Of a stretch of DNA of 64,000 bases, positions 46,906 to 60,300 are shown piece after piece. The position numbers and the translations under genes were made by a program. Each line of letters opens with the position of its first letter. Within the stretch, counting starts at the first letter, position 1. The notes beneath the pieces are model-generated. The model was not told where the DNA came from and did not search any database. It saw only the letters and a list, made by a program, of their open reading frames with translations. Source of the DNA: Beroe forskalii (Eukaryota; Ctenophora; Nuda; Beroida; Beroidae); contig WFMF01000114.1 of assembly GCA_011033025.1 (NCBI GenBank), positions 372,001-436,000 on the forward strand, in the 5' to 3' direction.

Positions 46906-48538
46906 AACTCATACATTGTCAATCTTGTTCCAGAGTTCTTTGAGTGTGAAAAGCTTCAAAGCCGCGGCTTGGATCTGTGAACACCGTGTGTGTGACGTAT
47001 CACTCTAAACCTTCTATCCCTTTATTGGGCGTGTATTTTACCTTTGTCATGATGAAATAGCATCTGTTTCCCTCTGTTAAAGATAGGACTTCTCTTGAAG
47101 TGTGAAACCCAATTGCTCAATTGAAGCGATGCCTCGCATCACCATGTACTTGTTAATTTAACTATTCTATGATCTATGAAAAGGCCTGGATCATTTCTAC
47201 GTCATCATCTCTATTTCGTAACAATTTGCTACTAAATTTCGTCCTAAACCATTTCCCCAGATAAACACTTAGTCTCTGCCCCACGAAAAAAGTCGCGAAC
47301 GTCACATGACAGAAGAGATAAACATCGCAGTTTCATAATTTGAATAACGTCTAGTCACAATGTCTCGTCTAATGACACTGCAAGCAGCAGTAATATTGAT
47401 GAGGAATTGACAACAATATAGGTGGCAATATAGATAATATTAATTAGGGAGGAGGAGGCTTAATTTTTGATGATATATCATTGACAATATTGACAGTTTA
47501 ATCGGAACTTAAGTTTTATCATCACATAATTGGTATAGCCCAGTTACATGGTGGGTCCCCATGATGACTATGTTTGCTGTCAAGTATTCATCTTAACTCT
47601 TTTATTTTCACATTTCCGGCGCGTGGTATATATTGGTTATTTGAAATCAGCTGAGCTGGTGTCACATGACCGGAAACTCCTAAGGATCTCCATACCGGTA
47701 TAGGATGGATGTGATGAAAGGACAGTTAACAGTTGGTCAGAAGATTTGGTTCATATGTGCAGTGGTCATTATAAAATATGGTCGGCTTTAACATAAACAC
47801 ACTCGTTCATATGTTAAACGTTGAAAAGTTGAATGTCGCGAGTTTATATAATTTGTTTTCTAATAGATTTCATTAAATTCGTTGTCACGTGACATATAAA
47901 CCGGACATATATTATGATTATAGCATATATTGAGCGCTCACTTGGGTAACAAAAGTTCGTATCTTATTAGGGGAATAGTCCTGATACCATTAGCACTATA
48001 GTCATAATAGCATTTTTGCCCGGCACGAAATGCCATTTATTGCATGCGTTTATACGTGTTATCCGTGATCAGTAATAGGTGAATCCGTGTGATACTGGAG
48101 TGAGAATTACCCGAGCATTTTGTCGTTACGGTGTTAAAATAACTGCAATATTGAGCCCCATTCAGGGAAATTGGTAAACGCTCAGTGACCCGTGCAGACT
48201 TGACTTTTTATGACTTTATGAGAGTGGCTGAATTAGGTTCCGTCGCTCAAATACGTCCTTGCAACACATTCCTGGTCAATTGACAACATTGATTATAGCC
48301 GGATAAGATTAATGTTGTCTTGACAACATGGATTATTTCCGGATAGAGTTCAAGATTCGTATTTTTGTTTGTCAAGTTGCTCGCTGCTCATGACTAACGA
48401 AAACACGGGAACGGACTTTCCACCTTAACAAATAACAAGACAATTGACCCCACGAACTCTATCTCGTAATATTCACCTCCTTGATGTCAAATAGTACCGT
48501 GGGTTCCCATGTCGCGAGGCGAAAAGTCGCCAACACTT

Positions 48539-48672
48539 TCTACGCCTAAAAACACTTCTCTACACCTAGAAAAACTTCTCTACACCTAAAACACTTCTAC
48601 ACTTAGGAAACACTTCTATACACTTAGGAAACACTTCTCTACACTTAGAAAACACTCCCTTACACTTTCCCT
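48539..48672. repeat. Minisatellite of about 20 bp, unit like ACACTTCTCTACACCTAGAA
   Basis: Six to seven degenerate units. A small minus-strand ORF over it (Lys/Cys/Val-rich) is a repeat artefact. Confidence 0.75.
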
Positions 48673-49395
48673 TACACGAAGCCTCTTCCAGAACACACAT
48701 ACATCTAAAATCTCGGATAGGGAAATGTGAATGTATGCGCTTATTATATATATTTCCAGTGACATATAACATATGCCCTAGTGTCCGCAATATGAAGTAT
48801 GTGTGACAGAGCTTATTAAATAACGAAGACTTTCAGCTGTCTATCTCATTTTCTCGCTGAATAAAAATCATCAACCTTTCACCGGTAGTAGCATCGTTCA
48901 GCTTTATTTCTTCTCTTCGGGAGCCCAGGGCATCCAATATATATTCATAGGCAGGAGTCTTGCGCGTCGCTTGAAATATGAAATATTTGTAAGACTAAAA
49001 AGTGCAAAAATACCTGAATAAGCTAAAATAGACAGCTATTGATTTGTTATTTGCTGCCCTATTTTATCGCGTTATTCTGATTCACCGCATTTTCAGGTCT
49101 ATCTTTTCATTCTTTCATAAATTCATGGATTTGATTCGTCCATACTTTAGTCAGGAAATATATTCCTTATTCTAAATGCTTCTTATCGGAGGAGCAGATC
49201 GCAATATATCATTTGAAATCGAGATGCTTCGAACTGGTGCATTGAGATTGATTAAATCTATTTATTTCAATTTTGATTTCAACGCTTCAACGGTTCATGA
49301 ATAATCCTAAGTCTGCTCTACTTAATTTAGTTATCAGGAGTAGAAATACCTTCAAGCATAGATGTGCATATGTGACAGGGTGAAAGAATGAGCAC

Positions 49396-49752
49396 TTAAA
49401 TACCCCAAACTATGTCGCTATTTTGTTTTCTGAGAAGAATTCGGTTTAATACGGTTGAATTCGTTGATAGTTTGCCATAGAAATAAGGATTGAAGACTCC
49501 TGGGAAGGAAAGTATTAGGTTTACCTGGCAATCTATTTGTGAAGCTAAATATAAAACGTCTTTAGTCTTAACTGCTTCTGGAGTCCAGGAGACATATTTA
49601 ATCAGCCATTCTAATTTAAAGGCCTTTGCCAAAATTCGCCACCGTGCCAGAAACGCTTGACTTCTAGGGCTTTTTCTGATAGTCCTTTGCACTATATTTA
49701 TACGCTGCTCTATTTTGGTGGTAATCCACGGCACATCATTGAAGGAGATCAT
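49396..49752 (-). pseudogene. Possible degraded LINE fragment
   Basis: An ATG-started 118-codon ORF. Its first third (NDVPWITTKIEQRINIVQRT) resembles the connector between endonuclease and reverse transcriptase in LINE ORF2 proteins, which often starts DKPWVT. The rest has no recognisable similarity. It could equally be a chance ORF. Confidence 0.25.
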
Positions 49753-49986
49753 TGAAAAGACCTCGGCTTGACTGGCTCCCAGGACTAATTTTCACATGCT
49801 CTAAGATGTGACAAATGGCCGTGGATATATCCGGCGTGCCACTCCAAGGCTAGCTGAGCAGCATTACATGTCGCAATATGCTCAGTTACCATGAGCTCCG
49901 CCTTTTGTCCGTTTTGTTGAAAAGTGCAGCTCCGTCTAAATATAGTGAACCACGCACGTGACCTATTACGAAACGGAATCTCACGC

Positions 49987-50037
49987 GTTACCAAGCAACG
50001 AGCCCTGTATGTCACGTGACATGAAGTGTCACGTGAC
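49987..50037. promoter_or_regulatory. X-box-like site and two GTCACGTGAC sites
   Basis: GTTACCAAGCAAC (49987-49999) resembles an RFX X-box with a shortened spacer. GTCACGTGAC follows at 50011-50020 and 50028-50037, only 17 bp apart start to start. Confidence 0.4.
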
Positions 50038-51938
50038 TGTTTAGGAGGGCTGACAGACACGCGCTGACTTGCAGTGAATTTAAAGCAATAACATAATGAA
50101 ATTACCATCACGGTGAGTCATGCAGGGCCGCCTGATACACGAATACAACGCTGTGTTATCGGACTCAGCTCCGATAGGACATTGATAATATATGCCACAT
50201 TGCCATTATCAGCATGTTGTTTTATCGTCTTCTTGCAGCAGTGTCCGCTCATTTCCAGTAATCTGATGGATTAATATATTTGAGAATATTCAATCAAAGC
50301 ATTGAATCATCCATCATAATTCTGTGTTTTGTACTCAACTTCAGTTTTCTATTCATAACCACGTTCATTTTGTCTCACTGGAAGACATGAGAATTTCTCT
50401 CAAGGTCCATTTATTTATCTCTGCATCTTTTAATTTCCTCAGAATTGTTAAAGCAATAGCGATTGTTTTCCAACACAATTCCAATAGAAAAACCTCCAGA
50501 ACTGATTATTTTAGTGAATTGTTTTTATTAGGGAGCTTGCATTAGCTACATCGTTATGTGAAGATTGAGTAAGTTAAAACTTTAAAACTCACACGCGTGG
50601 TTGTGTGGGAGTATCAGGGCTGAAAATCACAGCCGTGTTTTTTTCTATAATTCTATAATTCCGCCTATATTTTTGGCTAAACACACTTGTCCAGGCAAAA
50701 TGTTCCTTATTTTGCCAGCCACGAATTACCAATTTTTCAAATTTATCCAAGTAGCCTGCTGTTTGCTTGGAAGTTGGAACGATTTAAGCTTAAACGTGCT
50801 ACATTGGCTCCTAATCCTGCATGCTTTGTCTGTACAGTTATTTACTGAACTGAGCTGTGAAATTGATAAGAAGGTCTTACAAGGAAGCACTACGTGATTA
50901 ACATCTCATGTATGCCTCTGATTGCTATGACGTCATCATGACAGCTTGGCGCGATCCATTGTCAGCATCAAAGTGTCAGTAATCTGTGCTTGCTTTAGCC
51001 AGTTCATCCTGAAGTACCGTGCCACTCGTAACTCACAGTGAGATTATCATGGACTTAATCAGATAATGAAATTTATAACTCTTGAGACTCTGTATCTTAC
51101 AACTGTAGCTTTGTTGGTTAAACTATTGATGTTGTTGATGTGTTGAAGTATCTTTATATTTATTGGGCGATAAAAAGGTCGTTCAACGATTAAACAAAAT
51201 AGCTTTGAAACATGTCTATTTTCAAATTCAATTCATGTCACTATTTTTTGTCAATCTGTTTTATTTTGCCCAGAAAGTTTTCACTCGTTCAATGGAAAAC
51301 TTTAAAAGCTGGTCAGCGTTGAAATGTGCAAGAAAGTAAGAAACAGTCTAGCTAGGAGTTTGAATATTATTATGATGAATAATATAATGTAGGAGTCTGT
51401 AGGGTCAATTATCGGTTGCCCGTCCGTTTGGAGGCGACAGAACAGACACTCTTTGGCTTTACTTTTACCAACCATCCTAAACCGTAATAATCCCATCATT
51501 CTCAACCACCAATTGTTTGAGTACGAGTTATACTGTTCATGAAGGAAATTCGTTCAATATTCAGCTTGTCTACAGACCTAGGAAATTTTACTTTTCGTCG
51601 ATAGAGCGAGTGTTCATAATATTCTGATGATGTTATACGAACTATAAAGTCCCACTTGATTTATTTTCCTTGAAGATACGTCATGCCGAATTGCCGAAAT
51701 AATTCGTTGTTTCCTTTTTCAAAGATTTCCTGCTTTTCTCTACAAATTTTCCGATCTCCTGCGTGCAATCATTAAAACTTTTCCGAATTCATCATGTCGC
51801 TGTATCCGGATTCCTCCTCCAATCTCCATGTAATTTCAAATAAAAGTTTTTCGTCACAGACGTACGCTGCATGTGGAAACTTTGTAGCGCAGTCAATGCC
51901 TGCGTCATACAATTAGCCGGACCCGACACAAAATTACC

Positions 51939-51952
51939 GTTACCATGGCAAC
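51939..51952. promoter_or_regulatory. Canonical RFX X-box GTTACCATGGCAAC
   Basis: Full 14-bp match to the RFX-type inverted repeat GTNRCC-AT-GGYAAC. In animals RFX sites mark ciliary gene promoters. No ciliary gene is recognised here; the nearest coding gene downstream is the GPCR, 5.4 kb away. Confidence 0.45.
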
Positions 51953-53598
51953 AGATTAAGCGAGATACGCGTGTGTATTGGATGCACAATGTTCAGGCGT
52001 GCTTCTTATCGAATAATTAATAGATACGCTCCGAGAGGAGCTGTTGGGCTGTGGTAGATCGTACAAATGCGATGCCGTGCAGGAGGAATATCAAATTGGA
52101 AGTGACGTCATTATCAGGGCTGAAAATGACAAATTGTCGACGTTAAATTGCCCATTTTACGGACCCGGCATAGATGTCATGCAATTCCCTTCATTACTTT
52201 CTTGGTATGCTATCGAGTACTGTTACAGCCAAGCATCCGCCTCTTCCGAGTATAAAGCTCAGTGCTGCGTTATCAGTGGTGTTATTTCACAATGCTTATC
52301 ACTATCAGTATTGTTTATATTTCACTAGACATTAATACAGACAAACATTAATTCATACTAGCTGAGAATGATAATTAAGTGATACAATAGGGTTAATTTC
52401 GTGACATGATTCTGTTTCTCAGAAAGTCTGAAGACCTGATGTTTTATTGAAGCACTTGTCACTTCGATTATGTCCTCTTCAGCTCACGTGTCCCCCTTTT
52501 TCAATTGTTTCCTGATTTAGAACGTTATTACGCTTCCTGGTCTTTCTTATTTTTGTAATGAAGACATAAATATGCTGTCGAGTACTCTAATATACTTACC
52601 TCATTTGTCATTATGACATTGTCAATCAAATTGCATTTGAACTTTTCAAAGGTTAAATCGTTATTCTCTAGTTTATGTAAATGTTCGTCCTTTTTTCCAT
52701 GAAAAATCGAATACTTAATATGCGCAAAAAGTTAGAAGCTATTTGGCTCTAGCACAATATCTGAAATGCAGAATTTGTTGAGGGTTGACCAATCCAGACT
52801 ATTTTCGTGATACGTTACTCTTTATCATAAAAATCAGCCCTTTGTGCTCTTACATGGCTCACATGAATGGTAGATATGAAACAGATCTCGATGTTTCAGT
52901 CAATCAATTTTACAATTGTGGTACATTTAATTTCATCTGCTGGACTAATTTGATAAGCGACTTGACTGATTGATTGAAAACCCCGGAGGGGCACCACTAA
53001 GGGTGACATCAATTGAATATCTGAAATCAGTTTGAATATTGAAACATGTTCAAATTATAAGATCTCATGACTGAGTGTAACTATAATATCACCAGCTCCC
53101 TTGGGGAACCTATCAGAATATATCTGAAATCGTATGCTGATGGTACCACTGTCAACCCTGTACCATTAATCAAGATTTTATCACAGTACCTCCGTTCATC
53201 ACACTAAGATGCTATCACATGACTTGGGTGCACTGGAACATTTTACTACTTGGATTAAATGAAATTAAACTCTGCACACGTCCATCAATCCAGTCTTTTA
53301 GTGGCAATGGCAGTTGCTTTGCACTGGGAGTTTCTAACGTCTGTAACAAGATTAGATTGAATGCGGTAGTATTCCTCTTCAATTGTTTCAGTATTAGAAA
53401 TTGATAACGAATTCCTTAATTTGAAGGCTGATTGAGTATCAAGGAAATGAAATATGTGATATCTGGAGTAGCGGTAAAATGAAATTCTGGCTCGGCGCCA
53501 TCCTTAAACCTTGGAAATATTGGCTGAGATAAATAAGAATCCTCCCTCATATTATCAGAGCAAAATACGCATTGCCGACAGCCATTTATCAACGCAAT

Positions 53599-54398
53599 AT
53601 ACCTTATTACAGGAAATATCGCCTACAGAAAAATGAGCCTACATGTCATTAAGCTACATGAAATTAAGCCCTTTTTTGAGGCCCTGGGGCTTAATTACAT
53701 GTAGGCCTAATTTGATGCATTCTTAAATACGTGCAGCAAAATTATCATTGTGGAGATATAAATTTCATGAGATAGAAATTTCAGCCTTGTAAGCTTGTAT
53801 GCAAATAATTAAGACTTTACATGTTACGAATTAGGAATTTCTGGCTTTATTTGACACTTTGATAGTTTAAATTACTCTCCAATTACCACTTAACACAATT
53901 AATTACAATTGGGGGATTTTCAGAGACGATGATTACAATGACAAAATAACCTATAGAATAGATTATCACAGCATCATGAGAATCTTATCAGTTACATCAA
54001 ATTAATGATCGAATATGTTTCCACAAAACACCACATAATAGCTGATTATCATAATGGCCTTGATTCTTGAAAACATTGGACGCTATGTAAATTCAGGTAT
54101 GAAGGTTTGAAAGTATGATGGAGTGTCAAGAAGTGAGCTCCAAGATGTGTCTATTGCATTATTGATAGTCTTGGCAATACCAGTGGCTTTCCATCCGGCA
54201 TCAATTCAAAGCTTAATCAATACTGAATAATAAATAATTAAAAAAAACAATGTTTTCGAACTTATTATGTTCAAATTTGCTTGAAAAATTAGTCCTCATG
54301 AATTTAAGAATACATGTCATTAAGGTGCATGAAATTAAGCCCTTTTTGAGACCTTAGGGCTTAATTATATGTAAACTTAATTTCCTGTAATAAGGTAT
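53599..54398. mobile_element. 800-bp element with 19-bp terminal inverted repeats and two internal hairpins
   Basis: ATACCTTATTACAGGAAAT at the left end is exactly complementary to the right end (54380-54398). Near each end, at about 53640-53710 and 54310-54375, lies a copy of a hairpin block with TTAAGCCC ... GGGCTTAATTA stems. No ORF of note. Target-site duplication unclear. Confidence 0.6.
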
Positions 54399-56445
54399 TT
54401 CCCAACTGATTGAAAATATCAGCGAATATAATATCTGAGAATCTGACATATTATGTGATTTGCATCTGATAATAATAATATTTGGATGATATTACTATTA
54501 ATTACGAGACATGCTTAAACGAGATTCGTTTACCAGCTTCAACCCAGACATAATATATGCTTTGTAAGCATGTCCACTAAGCAGGCTGCTGAGTGATAAT
54601 AGATTTACTTTAGTTCTAATTACTACACAAAACGAGCTTGCTTCTCCAACAGCGTTCCTTACTCTTTTATTAATAGAAAACTCAGCTTATTTTAGACAGT
54701 GAGATGCTATATAAACATTAAACATATCAATCAACCTTTTTAGTTGTCATTAGACGGAGTTATTATCATGGGCACGGTTATTTATATCAATTTACTTCAG
54801 AACAAGCATCGTGGTAGCAGTGACTGTTGGTGCTTATAGCACTTATATTAGGTATACTTCGACGCAAAATTTTGTTTTATCTCAGTGAAAATGTTTTTCG
54901 TTTTTTTCAGAAATTCTGCGGGATGTAAAGTGGCGAAATGTTCTAAAATTCTTTACATATGCATGTAGAACATAACATTATCTCCATCAAAGAACGACGA
55001 AATTTATAGATTTGCTGACAAGCAGAGTTGTAATGCTGACAACCACAAGCATATTTATTCAACTTTTTATTTTTTTATGGAACACTAACAGCAGTAGAAC
55101 AGTATTTTCGTCTAGTAATTGCATAGTTCAACTAGTAATTGCACTGTAAACGTAGAATCCTGATGATAAGTCGTCGTAGCATTATCACGTCCTCTCCCTA
55201 CCAGTCGGCATATCCCGTAACATTCGGCATTCCTAACCTCCCAATCAAGTACAATAACAAGCTCTCTTTAAACTCCATAATTTGTAATTCTAGTGTGATT
55301 ATACACACAGGGGGAATCCTGATTATTCAGCACTGTGAGATATAGGACACAGAGGGAAGCCACTCATATTATACTGACAGAGGGCTAGATTCCTTTCAAG
55401 CTTAACAATGTTGTTACACTTGGAGTTACTGTTTGCAATTTTGTAACTTTGTTGCTCGTGATATATCACGATTTTGTCTAAGAGGACTTTGACTTAGAGC
55501 AACATCGGAATCTGGACGCCTCATAGCTTTGCGGCAAATTGGAGAGGTTAAGTTCCGACTAAAACAGTCTAAGTCCCTAAAAGCAGCTAGCCATTCCGTC
55601 AACTAGTTAGTTCCAGTTAGTTGTGCTATATTTAGTGCCTTAGCGATCTAGAGACATCGAGACTTGTTCTTTAAACAACAAATGCGCGTCTCATTCAGAG
55701 AACCTTCTCACTGCGATAAGTTGATTGCAGAGCTTGGACTTTGGATATATGGATTTCCAATTGTAGCTGCACCAGTCATAGTTCTCGTTATTGAGAATGG
55801 TGATATTACCGAAAAATAGCAGGATTTATTATTTAAATTTTAGCGTAAAAAAGCGTTTTGCTGGCGTTTTCCCACGACCCAAGAGACGTTCCGTCTGGAA
55901 GAGACTCAGACTAAATTCGTAGAATAACTTAGTAATAGTTGAAAGCAAGCCGCGGTATTCGAGCACGCGTCGGAATTCGTGTAAATTTACATGAATCAAG
56001 CATCAGCCATCTGAAATACTTAGCACCTCTGCCATCTGAAATACTCCGAACTTAAAGTTAACTTCTGTAGGACCATTCAGAGTTTATCAAACTTTGATCT
56101 CGTGGATATGAATGATGATTGTATATTTGTTATCAAATGATTCTTGAAAAATATTTTCTTGATTTTTCTTTCATTTTTTAACACGTTTGACTCATCAAGA
56201 ACATTTATTTTTGCTGCTCTCATGATAAATTCATGAGTAAATTCATGATGAACTGAGCGGCCTTGAAATTTTACTTGAATCTAATTTTAAACCAACGCTC
56301 TTTAAATTTGAATCCTCTTTAAATGTTTATAGTTCGAGCGACAAATTTGACATTTATTTTGATAGTTCAATAGTCCATGGCGCGTCGGTTCATGTTTAGC
56401 ACATATTTAGAAAACATAATTTGAACTTCTGGAGTGGATGGTCAC

Positions 56446-56565
56446 TTTTACTGGTTGTCATTTCGCAGCAAGTGTATGAACAGTCTCAGTATCTCCCGTG
56501 TTATTTTACTGGTTGCCATTTCGCAGCAATGTAGGAAACAGTCTCAGTATCTCCCTTACTATTTT
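56446..56565. repeat. Tandem duplication, about 58 bp
   Basis: Two copies of TTTTACTGGTTG, CATTTCGCAGCA and CAGTCTCAGTATCTCCC, with minor differences. Confidence 0.7.
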
Positions 56566-57060
56566 GCAGCTTTTATTTCGTTGCCATATACTTCAAATTT
56601 ACATTGACAGTAATTATTTTCAACCTTAAACCGTTATCTACAGGGATAATTACAGAAAAATCATGAATGAGACGGAGCCAATGCCCCTATATGACAGGTA
56701 AGTTCCAATAAGAAATAGTTCATGGTGCGATCTCCTCGAAGAAACAATAAACTCATTTTTTCTGGGCAAATTTTCGGATATAGAATTCCACCCCAGGGCC
56801 ACACATATATTTGTTGGAATAAGGGAAATGAAATAGCTATCTTGGGTGCGGCTTCTATAATTCCAAACGACATGGCTTCTGCCCGTCTGTATGGGTAGCA
56901 CAGGACACTCTCTAAGTCTTCACGGTCACATCATGACCTTTTCACGATTAGGGAAAGGTCTATTTTTAGGCCAAATCGATTTTTCAATTTGTACAGCCAC
57001 AGTGTGAACTATAAAATAGCTATTGACAGATTATGAAAGGACAGGTGGCCTACATTAACA

Positions 57061-57327
57061 AATCAAAATGATCGGATGATAACATTAACATCCTGCTTTA
57101 TCATTACTTCACTCTATTCGAGTAGAGGTCACCACGAATCGAGCTGTGAATCTGCACAGGATTCGAATAAAACAAAATAATGATAAAGCGGTATACAACA
57201 GACTTAAATTTGTTGTTTGGATGTTATCATCCGATCATCACGTGAGCATTCAGAAATGTTCGGATGACAACATCCAAACAACAAATTATATTTATAATGA
57301 TTGGATGACAACATCCAAACAACAAAT
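57061..57327. repeat. Palindromic element ending at the GPCR start codon
   Basis: GATCGGATGATAAC near 57065 is complementary to GTTATCATCCGATC near 57223. A 27-base arm at 57207-57233 pairs with 57261-57287 with one mismatch; a second copy of that partner at 57303-57327 ends five bases before the ATG at 57332. The partner copies are 41 bp apart. Confidence 0.65.
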
Positions 57328-57331
57328 CACC

Positions 57332-60300
57332 ATGTCACGTGACACTACTTACCGCAGGTCGCTGAGGATAGCCTCCATGTCGCTGTTCTGTCTGGTAACT
57401 CTGGTTGGTAACATCCTCTTCATTGTGTCGTACACCCAGCTCAGGTGGTTGAGGACCCCTCGACATGCGTACATCATCAACCTGGCGATAGCAGACCTCA
57501 TCATGGGTAAGCAGTGTGAACAAGAGGAGAAGGCAAATTCTACCGGGGTTGGGGTGAGGGTTTGGGCTAAGGTTCGGGTTGAGGCTAGGGTTTTTTCCAG
57601 GGTTAGATAGGATTTTGTCCGGGGTGGGGAACACTTATTTCTTTATTTCAGGGATGGACTCGTGAAATAGGGAAATCAAATCTTATTTCATTGATACTGC
57701 CTATAATTGCGTAAAAAGGTAAAAATGCCCACCCCCCCAAATTTAACCATATATACCACACTCACAGGTTGTTTCGGGATGCCCATGACAGTCGGCTCAC
57801 TGATCCGAGGAGAGTGGTTGTTTGCCGGAAAGATGGGAGAGGACTTCAGCTGCCAACTCTCAGCTTTCCTTGACAACACTGTTATCGGTGAGAATTCTAG
57901 GATGTCGGCTGTAGAATCTCATTCATATCATGCTTTCCTGTAATCAGAAGTTAAACATTTTGCTACTGGAAATCAATCGTGAAAGATATTTGCAATCTCG
58001 GGAGTTTTTCATTTTATTTTGGTAATATTTTTCACTTTTCAATGACTGACTTAGTCCAGCAAGGTAGGTGCTTAGCCCTTAGGTAAGGTTGTGTGTATAG
58101 GAACATGGTTCTCCACGTTCACATTAATCTGATATATAAAGGCTACACTCTGGCCATGTGGACCGCTAGATGTACAATACGAGACAGTGTAACGACTATA
58201 TAACCCTGATTAATAACATTACTCCGCCGGATATGTGGTGAACTCACTGCACGTCACAACACGCTCTATGATGATGAGAGAGTCATAAGCAGACATAATA
58301 TAGTGACAGATTTACCTGTATACACGTGGTAATACACGTGGAAATTTATTGCTGCAATAAAATATTTCCTTGCGTTTATGATACAGTGTATTACTATTAA
58401 TCTACACAGAACGTCACCACGTTGTATGATGAGATAGATAGTCATTAGAGATAGATAGTGAAAGATTCGCCTATACACGTGGTGATAGAAGAAATACACT
58501 AATTGGAAATATTGCTGCAATGAAATATTTCCTTGTGTTCAGGTTGCAGTGTTTGGTTTCTGGCCCTGAGCTCGTTTGACAGATACCTCTTCATATGCAA
58601 GCCGCTGCATTATGCGTCTATCATGACCACTATAAGGGTAAAATTTTCATTTTTCGCCTTTGAAACTTGTATTTTATAAGGTAGCATTGAATTATCATCT
58701 GCATCAAATAAATTGGTTTGATATCTAAAATTTGAAATAATTTCGCTTTTTCATCATTTAATTTAAACTTTCTTATTTGAATAAAACTCTCCAGGTTCGG
58801 GGATCAGCGCTGACAGTGTGGATTGGAGCACTCTTCTTATCAAGGTACGAGTCTGATTTACACGTCGCTAAATTTATTTGAACGCTTTTAAACGATATTA
58901 TGATAAGAAGTTAAAGCATGAGGCGAGGGGTCATTCATAAAATTAAACTCATACTCAAATTGTGACATTATCTTACAACGCTGTCTTTTAAATTCAACAA
59001 TAATGTAGGCCTATGCAGACCTGACACTTTCACACTGTTTCAGCACCCCAGTGTTGTTTTGGGGAGTGTACGGCTACTCAGAGCACTCTTACAACTGCGG
59101 ATTAGACCTCGGGAGAGGCATCCACAGGTCAGCACTCAGTTCAATAACTGCAGGTTGAAATAGTGGACAGATGGGGTCTTATTAGAGGGGGTGGGGTAAA
59201 TAAGTGTAATGGGAGGGTGATTTTAATTTCAAGACTTGAATATTTGAATGGGGGGGGGGGGGGCTACCAAAAGTAGAATCATTAAGCCTGTGATTTGAAT
59301 TTTTGCCAACAAAGTCTGATGCTGAAATTAGAGCAGAATGATGAAATATTGAAATGTATGGATGTATCACAAAACAACCACTCCAGGTACTATTTCCTGG
59401 TGTACGCTGTGGTGGTTATCCTGATCCCGGTCATTTTCAACGTCTTCAACTTCACCTGTATTCTCCTCGACCTGAACAGTACTTCCCGGACTGACGGGAA
59501 GAAGATGCTGGAGTCGAACAAAGGGGCTGTGGTAAGTGGAGGGGGTCATGAGATCATTCCATCAAGCTGAGTTTGCGATGGTAGATGAGCTGATGGGGAG
59601 CTAAGGTTCAGGGGGGAAGGTGGTCATTAATTACATTGTTTTGTAGCTTATCCATTGTTGTGTTATGTGATGATCAACAATGTCAATTCTTGTAATTTAT
59701 ATTGCTAACAGGTGACTCTGCTGGTTCTAACACTAGCGTTTGTGGTGTGTTCCCTACCCCTGTTTGTTACAGCTGTAATCTACTGGTTTGATGCTACCAA
59801 GCGAGTCCCTGAGGAAATCAGTAAGTTTACACAGACAATAGTTCTTTTTTAACTTTTCGGTTTTGAACCGTCATAAACTTGAAGTAAAAATCAATGGCTT
59901 GCCCGATGATTTTCGCATTAGTTCCTTACTTCATCTAAGCTAGAAGTAGGAGAGAGTATCAATGAAAAAGAAAGTTAAATTCCTTTTAAAATTTCATCTC
60001 CGCCCTACCCAGGCATAGCGTTCCACTGGATGCTGTACATGAACAGTGCAGCTAACCCTGTCCTGTACGGAGTCCTGAACCCTAAGCTGAGAGCACACTA
60101 CTACAGTCTCCTGACCTGCGTTGACAAGAACAAGGTGGCGTGGGTAAGTACGGGAGGTTATTAAATAGATACAAGTGTGGTTTTATAAGTTACAATAGTG
60201 TGATTTTCATTAATTCTCTGTGTCATGAGTGCGATACGTTTATACAGAGTTGCATATTATAGAGTCAAATCCTAATTTTTTCAGGAACAAATTCTACACC

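Larger units (their letters stand above)
45708..57331. other. 11.6-kb stretch without recognisable coding exons
   Basis: AT-rich DNA with scattered small ORFs, none with family resemblance except a doubtful LINE fragment at 49.4 kb. It contains the promoter-like cluster at 46.8 kb, E-box and X-box sites at 50.0 and 51.9 kb, a minisatellite at 48.5 kb, an 800-bp MITE at 53.6 kb and a tandem duplication at 56.45 kb. It could hold 5' untranslated exons and enhancers of the downstream GPCR. Confidence 0.5.

Noticed and set aside
48566-48790. Small Cys/Lys-rich minus-strand ORF
   Set aside because: Largely overlaps the 20-bp minisatellite; no signal peptide or family match.
52044-52328. 94-codon ORF starting MGCGRS, like a myristoylated protein
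   Set aside because: The first codon is TTG, not ATG; no downstream ATG leaves a meaningful protein.
57146-57331. Longer N-terminus for the GPCR
   Set aside because: The 57146 start is GTG, and the extra residues derive from the palindromic repeat; ATG 57332 has better context.
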